From NCBI RefSeq assembly GCF_004798865.1, contig NW_025336576.1:2097677-2161676 (forward strand): a stretch of 64,000 nt of DNA, in the 5' to 3' direction. A model generated the notes under the pieces. That model saw nothing but the letters and a program-made list of their open reading frames with translations, was not told the origin of the DNA and did not search any database. Origin of the DNA: Varanus komodoensis. Taxonomy: Eukaryota > Chordata > Lepidosauria > Squamata > Varanidae. Numbering within the stretch: the first letter of the stretch is position 1; each line of letters opens with the position of its first letter. The position numbers and the translations under genes are program-made. Of this stretch, positions 38,511 through 50,500 are shown piece by piece.

Positions 38511-41500
38511 TCAAGATTCCCCCTGCTTGGGTCTCTCTTGATCCTGGCACTGGCCACATCCTGCCCTTAGACTCTCTCCGTCTTCAAAAGCAGAGCTGTT
38601 GGTAAAGGTCAGGCTGCTCTCTTTCTGCTGCTGTGGCTGCTGCTTTGTCTGTGCTTGCACCCTGGACAGGCTGACGTCAGGCCCTGGGGACAAGAAGGTA
38701 CTGGTTAGGGCTGGGCACTGGAAGTAAGCCTGCCTGCCCACTAATGGAAGCCTCCCTTGGGAGGACAGTTGCTGTCCAACTGCAAGTGCATCGCAATGAC
38801 AGCACTGTGGACATGGTCATCTATTTAAAGCTCTCTGGGCAGTTCACAACAGCACACTGAAAATACAATTAAAATGCGTAATTTAAAAACATTCGCTGTT
38901 GCTGTGTTTCTTTACTGCATGTTTGGGGACAGAAGTTGGGTTAGGTTTGTTTTCAGTCTGTTTCAAGTCAAGGTGGCATCACATGTCAGACAGGTCAGCC
39001 TTACAAGTACTGCCTTCATTTCTTGAAAAGAGAAGCGGTGCCTTCCTGCCCTGTGTGCCTCTGTGGGAGAGAGGACAGGGCTGGATGTGCCCTGAGGGGC
39101 GAAGCAGAGCTGGTGTTGCACAGAAGAAGCAAAAAGCATGGCACATCCTGTGCTGCCAGGCCAGGTGGGCAGGTGAGAAGGGACCTGCTGCAGCAGGAGT
39201 GGCTCAAGCTAGTTTCCCTGCCCAGGTTTCTTCAGGAAATGAGTGCCCCTCCTGCCTCCAGGACGGGTGGCTTCCCCGGCCCAGTGCGCCCTCCGACAGC
39301 ACGATGTTTTCATCCTGCATGGGGCGGAGATCAGGGGAGCGCACGCATCCAATACGGATTAACTGACGGCAAGCTTACCAAATACGCTGAGGATAGCCGG
39401 GAGGAAAACCAGGCCGTGCAGCGTCCCGAGGAGTGTGATGATGAGATTGAGGCGGAAGAAGAAGATCTGGATCAGCTGGGCCTTGGCAAAAGCCAGGACC
39501 ACGATGCCGGGCAGGTTGGTCATGGTCACACCAGCAAACACCTGAAGGATGTAATAGGAAGAACCAGCATGGCCGAGATTAGTGGCGTGCGGGTGGGCAC
39601 AGCTGGCTCGCAGGTCAGGGGAAACCTCTCTGGCTCTTCCAGTGTGATGCTCAGCTGCCCCTCAGCTGGATGCAAACAACCCCCAGGAGTGGAACCAGGG
39701 AAGGATGCAAAAAGGAGAACTGAGCTGATCTCATAGCAAATCAGCCTGTGGGAGAACGCCCCGCCTTCCCACCATGGCAACGCGGCCGCTGTAAGGCAAG
39801 AGCAAGGCTGGCCTCGGGAGCAGCGAGGCTGTCAGGATAATGTGGCCGGTTATGGCTGTGGAGCCGCAAGACCTGGGTCCGCTGCCAGGATGAAAGGCTG
39901 CGCTAGAGGCCTGGGCGCCCATCCTCCCAGCTGCTTGTTGGACAGAGCAGCCCGGTCCCAGAGCCCCAGCCGGGCTGGCTCTCCCTTCCCTTTCGGATCC
40001 CCAAAGCCCAGCCTGAAGCAAAATGCCAACATGCCCTGCCCCACGGCCTGCCCGGGCTGTGCCACACTCACCGCGCTCCCCATGTTGACGGTGGCTTCTC
40101 TGGCCCTTTCCAGTTTGCTGGGCCTGGTGCTGACAGCGAAGGAGCGGGTAATATGGGACACGAACTCCACTGAGATGCCCACCGCCTAGCAGGAAATGGG
40201 TCAGTCAACAAAGGCGATGCTCATCCCTCTCGGAGGTTATCGGCCATCTCTGCATCCATCCCTGTTACAGCAAGTGCCAGCGCTGCTGCGTGGCCACCCC
40301 ACGTGCCCTGGCCATTGGCTGCCTTGTCCCAGCCACAACTGCACCAGTCATCAATTCGCAAAAGAGTCTGAGAAAGGGGAGGGAGTGTGCAGCAGGCACA
40401 GCTTTGCAGAAGGGGAGGAAAGCCCCCTCCTCCAGGGCCAACAAGCGTGGTAACAGCACTTCTCTAGAATTCTGCTCCCTGCTCTCTCTCTCTCTCCCCC
40501 GCTTTAAATGCAGTTTGTGGCCGTCACTGGGCACATGTGTTCGAAAGCGGTCGTGGCATACGCCTGCTTCCCTGGATCTTGGCACGCTCCACACTCCACA
40601 CCACTGCTGCCCTGCAGCACCTCATCTTTCCAGTATTTCTATCCTGCATGTCTCTGAGCGTGAGGTGGAAAGAAAATCCCTAGCAAGCAATCCTGCCTCT
40701 ATGCATGGAAAGCAAATATGTGGAAATGGTCTTGAATAAATTGTGTGTTTGAATATATAATGTAATTTCTTATTTATACAAATATGCCTAAATACATAAC
40801 TTATTGCTGAGTTTGCAAATACTGGTGAATGAGAGAATTTCCTTCCACATGCCTAATCAAACAGAATCCTCAGCCCAGCTGAGCTGTGGACCAGGAATTA
40901 CACGGGACTGATTCCCCAGCTGGAGCTCTGGGGACCCTCACCCCACCCGGGCACAGTCTGAAGCTGCTGCAATGCCCTCCGGCCCCTTGAAGCTCCGAGG
41001 AATTCCCCCCAGGCCCCAGACTCCAGGCCTGGCTTACGGTCACCAGGTTGATGAGCGAGACGGCGTTGTAGGAGATCCCCCACAGCGTCATAGCTCCCAG
41101 CGTGTCCACCACAATCATGATAATGGTGAGCAGGTTGATGAGGCCCGAGCGCAGGTCCATGCCCAGCAGGATGAAGCACACCAGGAAGGTGGGTACCAGG
41201 CAGATGGTCAAGCTGATGAAGCCAGCCATGGCGATGGTCAGGTACTGCTCGTAGAACACGTAGGTGATCCTGCGGAGAGGGCGCAGCAACCGATGGCTGG
41301 GAGTGAAGGCCCACACCTCGCTCCCACCTCCACTGTCCTCCAGTGATGCTCTGGATTCCCAGGAGACCTGCTGGCCCGGAGGACCAGCAAAATGGTGGCA
41401 CAGTGCTCCACCAACAAAGGTCCCTCGGGAGCTTCTCCTCATTTCCATGGCCACTTGCTTTTTCACCTGCCTTTCCTTCTAGTCCAGGCAACTGCACTGG

Positions 41501-44500
41501 CGTGAGAGGGAACAAGAGGAATTCCTATCTCCCTGTTCACCGGTTCCCTGCTTGGCAAGCAGGCAGACAAATCAAGACGGGGAAGCAAAGGACAACAAGT
41601 AGCAGTTGGCCATAACACCAGTGAAAAAGGAGGGTACTTACTCAGGGAGCCTCACTCCAGGGCCCTCCACAATCCAGAGTCAGTTCTGGTTTTGTGCACA
41701 GTTTAATAGCACATAGAAGTTTCCCCTCTAGCATGGTTTTGTGGCATGGGAAGGTCCTGCCCTCTCGTATTTCTCCTGTCTTTGTGAGTGTATGGCATTC
41801 TCTTATTTGTGGCCAGAAAGTGAGGTTTACGGTGGTGTTCTTAAGAAAAAGGAACCAGTTTACTTTGCTCTGCTCCGTGTGGACCTCTGAAAAGGTTCTG
41901 GTGGGGCAGGGAAACTCCACCCCTGGCTTCATGCCAAAGAGAAGTTATTCTGGCTCAGCAGCCTCTTAAGGATTTCCTGTGTCGATATCAACACTGGGGA
42001 ACCCACCCTGGCTCCTGCTGCTTTCTTACGTGTATGGGAAGACCCGGAAGCTGGGGTCGGTGCCAGGCACTTGCCGCATGCTCTCCGTGATGCTGGCTGC
42101 AAGCTCCCGTGCAGCCTTCAGCGCTGCTGTGTACTCCTGCGAGTTCTTCAGGGGCGTGTGGTAGGCCATGAACCGGGAAGCTATTGAGGCAAGAGGGTGT
42201 GATGGGCTGTGTCCAACTGCCTAGCAGGACACTGAGTGGGCATTGGCCCATCACTCCAGCCCATTTGCATCTGCTCCAGCCACTGCCATTCCACCTGGAG
42301 GACCCCCACATATCAAGCGACCCTCCCCCGCCACCCATGGACCCCTCCCCTGTGCTGGCTGCAAGAGACAACTGGCTGTGGACTGGGGAAGCCACCCTGC
42401 CAGTCTGTTCCCACCAGGAGGTACCCCAGCTCCACTCACCTGAGATCTGCCCGTCGGGAGCCAGCCGCACAGAGCTGTCATAGGCACCAAGGCCCCTGCA
42501 CAGAGAGAAGGCAAGGAGAGTCTGCAGCGCCGAGCAACTTGGGCACACAACGGGCCTGGCAGAAATCTCTCCCAGCACGAGCCAAGCCAGCTTCGAATGA
42601 GAACGACTTGGGTGTGCGCCTGCCCAGAGTGGAGCTGGCCACGCTTGCAGCCCCCCACTGAGGGCAGGCCTCTATGTGGCTGCAGATGCGGCAGCACGAG
42701 CCAGTGACCGGGGAGGGGTTAAAAGAATTGCTGCCCAGCACTGGCGACTGGCCTGCTCATGTTGCTGCAGAGAGCGCACGACGAGCCCTCCGAGCCAGCA
42801 TCCCAGCATGCGGAGGCTCCTGGTCCCCGCCCCGGGAGCAGAGGGCGGCTGCGTCCAGGTCAAGAAGAGAGGGGCTGCAGCTTCCATCCTTGGGGAAAAC
42901 CTTCTTTTCCCAAGGATACAAGCTCACAGGCTTCACAGACTCGCCCATCTAGGCTTGTCGGAGCCAAACTGCCCTACTCACTGGACTGTTAATCTTTCGC
43001 AAAATGCTTGGTGGCGTGTGCTGCTGGATTTCAGGGCGCACCAGGCTTCCTGTCCAGCTGCACACGGTATCCACCATCACCACCTGGTGGCAGCACCCGT
43101 GCCTGCAGCGCCCACTCACCCTTTGGGGCACTTCAGGTTGGGCTTGTCGTGGAGAAACCAGGGCAGGTATTTGTTGAATTGTTGGACGTCCGGCCGGAGC
43201 GTCCCGCTTGTGAGGGGCATGCATCTCTTCAAGGAGCAGAGAAGGGAAGCTGCCCGGGCAGAGCAAGAAGCATGAGCAAAGCACCCCTTTGCAACCCCAC
43301 AGGCCCCGGCCAGTGCTCAGCAGGAGCACAGTCCAGGCCCCTGCAGCTCCGCCCCAGCCCCAGCCCATTTCCTGGGCTGCGCTTTTCCCTGCCCAGGCTT
43401 GGCACACGCAGGTGCATCCCCCTCCTGGCACGCAGTTACTCACGGCTGGTGGAGGGACAGAACTGGCCCTGCTGCGGGCCAAAGGGGTGCATGCGGCAGC
43501 AGCTGGAAAAGGGGCTCAGCCAGTCGATGAAGTCATCCACCCAGGAGTTGGAGGGGATGGCCAGGAAGGACCTGGAAAGGCAAGGAGAAGCCGAGGTCAG
43601 CCCCATGAGTCCACCACCCCTTCAAAGAGGTCTCGCTGGGGCTTTGGGCAGCGATGTCTTTCAATGAGGTGCACAAGGCGGTGAGCCTCTCCTTGGCCCG
43701 TGTGCTGTGCTGGGAGCCACGACGAGTGCAGCACGGAGTCCAGGCTCCCGCAGAGGCTGCCTGGAAGGTCTCTTGGTGCAGAGCGGAACTGCTGCCACTG
43801 CTGGAGCACCCCATCCCTGCCGGTCTCGGGTCAGCCTGAGGCCCCTTCGAGGGCACTGAGCAGCAGAGCCAAGCTGCACGGATGGCCCCTGCCTGGTGGG
43901 ACTAGGCCCTGCTTGGCGACCCAGCTTCTCTGCAGGCTCTGCAGTGGAGGGGGGGTGCCGAGGGAGCTGCCCCACACAGCCACGATCTGCCCCTTGTGGG
44001 CTGCCAGGGCATCTTGAAAGGGTGGCGGAGGGCACACACCCAGCTTTGCTGCCCTTTCCTTGTGGGTTCCGAGTTGCTCCCTGTGGCTTTGACCATCAGA
44101 GGAAGGGTTGCCAGGTGCGTTCATCCCATTGTTGAACCAGTGATGGACAGAAAGTAGGTCTGCAGCTGCTCTGGACTTCGGCCCAAACATCTGGGACCAC
44201 TGGCCGTGCTGCTGCAGTTCTGGGAGCCGGAGTCCAAACAGCCGTGAACCAGCCTCTTGCATGCCGCGCTGCCTGGCAGGGCAGGGAAGAGCTGCGGCTG
44301 GTCTGCAGGCTTCGAGACGTGCACCCCAGACAAAAAGGGAGGGAGTGGCAGCCCCTTGGTCCTTGAGGAGGAAGCCGAAAGCTTTTGCTGCAGGGCAGCT
44401 TCACAGGCTGGTTGGGTGACTTACTCCTTCGGGAACTTTGTGGCATGCTGGATCTTCTGCGTCATGGAGTCATTATTGCAACCCGAGCTGGAGCAGACAC

Positions 44501-47500
44501 CGTTCATTCCAGGCACTGTAGAGAAGTTGTAGCCCCCGGTGGTGACAAAGAAGGTTGGGGCGCCCACCATGAAATATTGGTTCAGGTACTGGAAGTACTG
44601 CAGCAAGTAGGAGTCCTGGAATGGCAGGGGAGGCAGCATGACCACCGCCCTCGGTGCCTGAACCGCCCTTTGCCTCTGGGACACTGGAGGGCAGCCCCAC
44701 AGATAAGCTGCATCCCCCTCTCCCTCCACTGCACTGCACTGCACTGCCCTGCTCAGCTGAATGCCGTTCATTCCTCCACTGGCCACTCTGCTGAGCCTTT
44801 CCCTCGGCCTGCCGTGAGAGGGGCCGGAAGGGCTTTGTGCTCCCAGTGCCTCATTCATGCCAAGGCCAGAGTGGTACGGTGGTGATGAGCACCAGGATGG
44901 GACTCTGTGGTCTGGGTCCCAGTCCCCGCTCAGCCACAGTACCAACTGGGTGACCTTGGGCCAGCCACAGACTCTCAGCCCGCCCACCTCACAGGGTCTT
45001 GTGGGGTAAGATGGAGAGCAGCAAGAGGAGAACGATGAAACTTCGAGTTTGCTATAAGAAAAAAGCAGGACATAAATCTAACAAATCCAATCTTGAAAGA
45101 GAGTGCAGTCCAGCAAGAAGCTCAAGGCATCTCTGGCCTTGCAGCACAAATTAGGGCTTGCTTAATTGGCTGCCCCTTAATTGGCTTGCACCTTTATGCT
45201 TGGGAGCCTCTCCCCACCAGGAGCCACAATTCTCTTTTGTGCAATGGCTTTCAATATCGGATGACTCCAGCTGAAGGCCTCTTCCAGCTCTAAGTGCTTG
45301 GCCCCCTTGGATTTAGAAGTGCAGCTGAGGGCCGTGTAGAGTGGCTAACGGCAGCCACAGCGGGCCTGGGCATGGCTGTGAAGCAGGCGGCAGGGCTACT
45401 TTGAGCAGCACTGCGCTACAAGCTTCAGCTCCCCCTGACATGACCCACAACCAGGAATTCTGGAAATTGGAATACAAAACATCGAGAGGGCCTGGTGTGA
45501 GGGTTTAAATAGCTCTCATTAACTCAGAAGTAGCCAGGCAAGGTATATTTGCTTAAAATATGCTCCTAAGTCCAAGGAAATTGAGAATAAGATGTTTGCA
45601 GTAGCTGAAAACATCAGCAGGTGCCTGTGAACAGGTTAAGAAGAGGAAAAGAGGGTGGGTGAAGAGAGGTGCGTAGCTGGGCTTCCCTCCTCAGTGGAGG
45701 GGGCTGGGAGGAGGCAGGCGTCGCTCACCTCGGGCATGGACAGCTCCTGCTCCAGCCCCACCTCCACGTTGAACACCAGGAAGATGCTGGCACAGAACAG
45801 GGCGGTGAAGAGCAGCACCTGCGGGGGCAGCGGGGGAGAGCGGACATCGCACAGGAGCCCCCAGTGCACGTGGCGCTCTCTGCTCAACGGGCAGGACTCA
45901 GACCCTCCCCTGGACACCCCAATGCACTCACCACCAGGGTCCGGGTGACGCTGTGCAGCAGGACAGGGGCGTAGCAGCGCTCCATGAAGGCGCAGAGGAG
46001 CCCCGGGTGCCGCTCCCCCCGGTCCCTTCCCTCGAGGCGGAGGCAGCAGCACAGGTCGGGGCGGGAGGCCTGGGGGTGCAGACAAAGTGGGGTCAGCGGA
46101 AGCACGCCTGAGGCACAGAGACGGGTGGGGCACTGTCCACGGCATGCAGCTCAGGACGGGCCTGGCGCTGCTGGCCGGCAGCAGGGACACAATTCCCCCC
46201 AGAGCATCTTCCCCCCTGACCTGCTGCCTGCGGGCATCCAGAGAGACCAGCGCCACGAACATGGAGAGCTGCAGCAGGAAGTCAAAGAGCACCGCCAGGG
46301 CCGCGCTGAGGGCGAAGGTGCGAATGGCAGGCATCGGGGTCAGGGCACCTGTGTGGGACCAAACAGGCTCTCTGGCTCTCTCCACGCACCACGATCTGCA
46401 CCGCGTTCCTTCCCCCAGCCTTCTCCTCAGCCTGCTCCAGCTCCTCCTTCCCATTCCCCTGCCCCACCGCCCCAGCCCTGCCACCCCCAGCCGAATTGGG
46501 GGGCACTCTGGCTGCCACCTGCCAGCAGGGTTTGCACCCAGCTGTGGCACTGAGGACGGAATCGCTCACCCAGGAAGAAGCAGACAACTTCGGAGAGGCT
46601 GCAGAGGAGCATGCTGGGGCCGACCTCGCCCAAGACTCTCCCAATATGCCGTTCTATGGCTTCCCCAGGCTTTGGCTCCAATCGCTGCAATGAGAGGCGA
46701 TGGCCGGGCTGAAGAGGAGGGTCTCACATGGAGCAGCAGCAAGGCTGGCCCAGGCCCGGCTGGTCCTCAGGAGGACCAGCGCCATCCCAAGGCCCTGGCC
46801 ATGCCGCATGCCAGCCCAGGCTTCCAGTTCCCCAGGTGCCCTCCCCTTGCTCCTGCCCTTACTCTGGGGAAAAGACCCCCCAGTGTACACAAATGCCCCG
46901 GTCTCCAGAGACATGCCCCATACCTGGAGCTCCAGCACAAAAATAAAGATGTTGTCAGCACCAACTGCCAGCACAAGAAAAGGAACGACCTCGAGAATGA
47001 TGAGGGAGGAGGGCAGCCCCACGAAGGAGCAGAAGCCCAGGGAGGACACGACCGCCCCCATCACGACAAGGATTCCGCCCAGGCCCAGCGTCACCTTGGA
47101 GTCCACCTGGACAGGAGCAGCAGGTCAGTCAAGGCAGCCCGGCTGGGAGCCCACAAAAGCATTGGCGGGCTGGAAGGGATCTTCGCATGGAAAGGCCAGT
47201 TCTGGACCCACGGAGGCAACCCACTTGGGCTGAGGGGAGATGCCCCTGCATGTCTCCTACTTTGTGCCCATGACCCACCCCTAGATCCCCATCCAGGTTA
47301 AGGGGTTCCTTTCCCCTTAAGTGCAAGAACAACAGAGGGAGGGGGGGTCATCAAGATCATAAGGGGACTGGAGAGGGGGTTGCATTTCTTGACCTTGGGG
47401 TGGGTGCTTTGGACATTTCTTCCTGCTTGGGGGATTTGGAGGTTTGCTTTTGAAATGGGCAGCTTTCCCTAGGGATCCGCACAGTATCCTCTGCTGGAAA

Positions 47501-50500
47501 ACATTCCAGCTGGCCCTTTGCAGACGCCGACTCTTTGTGCACAATCGCAGAACCAGGGAAGAGCCGAGTCAGAAGGGCCATTGGGACCAGTCCCCTGCTC
47601 GGCAAAGGACTCCAAGTTAAGGCATCCCTCTCAGATGGCCATCCAACTACATCGTGAATGCCCCCAGAGTGGGAAAGGCCAGGACTGCCCTGGGCCCTTG
47701 GCTCCACGGCTGGGCTGCTCTAAGAGCCCAGGCGCTTTTCCTGGGGTCCTGATCTGGCACTCTGTAATCATGCCGCCCAGCTTTAGATTATGCCCCAGCT
47801 GTGCTGCTGCTGCTGAGCTCCCTCCTCAACTGGCAGCAGCGGAGAAAATAGTCTTGCCGGTGATCGCTGGGAAACGGGAGAGGTGCTCCCCTCAGAGAGC
47901 AAGAGTCTCGGCGATTGGGTGGTATAAGAAAAGAAGTAAGTAAATGAATAGCTGCACAGCAAGTGCACAGTCACAGTGGACATTCAGACTGCCTCTTCCC
48001 CAGGGGCTAAGGAACATGTGTGGCGGGTGCTCCAGGCCCAAAAGGTTGTGCTCTTCAGCCACCAGACAGCCCAGAGGGGCAGGGAGGCTTCTCGCTATAC
48101 AGAGGGGTGCCCTTCCCTTTGCTGTGAGGAAGCCTCTCGTACCAGGACATGCCTGCAGCTGGTGTAGTTGCCTAAGGCCATGGTGATGTATATGAAGATC
48201 ACCAGGTAGCTGAGGACAAAGATGTTGATGTCTTCCCAGGTTGTGCGGTTAATTTCATCTTCCATGGAGCGCTGCAGCCATGTGGCAGGAGAAAGCAAGA
48301 GAGGACAGCAGGTTAAAAAACTGGCCACTCGGCATTAGGGTTCCTTTTGTAACACATGCTAGAGCAATTTATAATAAAGATGGAAGTGCTAATCACAGTG
48401 AAACAGCTCCAAGAAACATCACAGAACAGCAACATTATATGCACAGTAAGACAACCAAAGTTTATAAAGCGTTAAAGGCATACTATAAAAGCTGGGGAGA
48501 AAAGGTAAGATGGACTGGAGGCTAAAATCTATCTATTTATTTATGCATCTATTCATTACATTTCTATCTGTATTCTATTTCTCTTTCAGGAGGACTTTGA
48601 TGAATAGAGGTTCCGGGCTTCCAACGTGGCGCCCTTTGGCACCACTGACCACATACCCCTCTTGGCACCTACGTATGTCTTGAGAGGACTGTGACTGTTC
48701 TTTCCCCTGGGAGATCCTGCTGTCAAATGAAGTGCTTCTCTCCAGCACCATCATTATTCAGTACAAAGAGCGGCTTTGTATTCTGGGGCTCAGACCCCAC
48801 TTCTGCCTCGGACTGAGGCTTGGGACTCGGGACTCATCTGTCAGCCTCAGTAATGTGCCTTCTGGCCATGTCCACCCTGGAAGCCCTTTTCTGCAAGAGC
48901 AGAAGAGCACCATTCTACCCCTTCTTGCCACTGCATGTTCCCAAGCAGCTCTGAGAGGACCTGCACTCATACCTCAGCCATATAAGCAATGGTGTAGTTC
49001 TCAGCATGCTCCTGCTGGAATTCTTGTAGGATCTTCAGGAATTGCTCCTCCCACAACTTCACAAAATCAGAACGGTTGTCACTGGAGGGGAAGTTGTTCA
49101 GGGAGAAGGTCAGGATGAGGGCTTGCGATTCTGAGTACTCCACCCCTGTTGGGCAGAGAGAAAGTTGCTAAGAAGTGGGTGAACACAGCCTGGGGAATGC
49201 AGTCGGATTGCAGCAGCCCCTTCCACAGGCCTCCTCTTACGGGACTGCAACCCCCACGTGCCCGGCCCAGATGGGGAAGCTTCCCTGTGACCTGCCTCCG
49301 GGCCAGAGGGGGGCCAGGTGTGGGGAGCAGGATGCCTCAGCCAGGACAAGCAGTCTCCTGGGCAGCATCCCTGTGTCTTGCACATCTGATCCCACTCCTT
49401 GCCCAGTCTTGTTGGATGACAAGAAGCCAGAAGGCTGTTCAGGAGGAGCTCACAAAGGGGCTCCAAGGAGGGGAATCTCCTGCTTGTGGCTTTGCCCAGG
49501 AAGAGGATGTGAGGGCAGCAACCACAGCTGCCATATGGAACTCGGCCCTTGGGCCTTAGCACACAACTAAGTGCCGCGATCATGAAGCCCACACAAGGAG
49601 CAAAGTCTCTGCCGGCAACTGCAAGCTGGCAGCATCACTCAGACTGAGCCCTTGCTTGCTGCTTTGGGGAACCTGCCTCCTACCAGTCCAAAACTTGTTG
49701 GGGGCTCCCTACAGGAAAGGTTTTGACACAGAGTATGTACATTGGTGTGTTGAGCAGGACCACCGACTCCCATCAAGGCTAAGTTCATTGTCAGTGAGTC
49801 ACGTGTCATCCTGGACTAGAATATTTAAAGCCTTTTTGTATTCCAATCCCTGGGTGGATAATCATGGGAGCAGAGGCGCCTTCATCGACGTGATGGCAGG
49901 TGAACTCAGAATGGGGACCAAGAGGCGGGTTTGGGCAATGAGGTGCTAGGGACACTCTGAACCTTAGAATCATAGGTCAGAAGAGGCTGAAGGGGGCAGA
50001 GGGCTATCAGGCCCAACCCCCAACAGTGCAGGAGCCCCAGTTAAGTGACTGCTCTCAGAGGCTGCCCAGCTGCCTCTTCGAGTCCCTCCGGTGTGGGAGA
50101 GCCCTCCACCTCCCTAAGTAAACCATTCCATGCTGTACTGCTCCCCCAGTCAGGAAGCTCTTCCTGATGTTCAGCCAAGAACCAGCTTCCTGCAACTTGA
50201 GCCTGTCATTCCTTGTCCTGCACTCCAAGAATGCCCCTTTCTATAGCAGGGCCAGTGGACGGCATACCCACCCGCCTATTCCTCTCTACAATTCTGCTTT
50301 CTGCAGCTGCCCCATCACTCTGCTGAGCAGACAGACCGGACCTGGAAGCAAGATGGAAGGGACTGCGACAGCTGGCAGGACACTGCCACTTTTGGATGCG
50401 CTTCCTACCTGGGTAGCCCCCAACAGCCAGGAAGGGGAACACTGGTGCTCCATAGTCAGACATGCAGCTCAGCTTCAGCTCTGTGATGTCTTGGAAAGAG

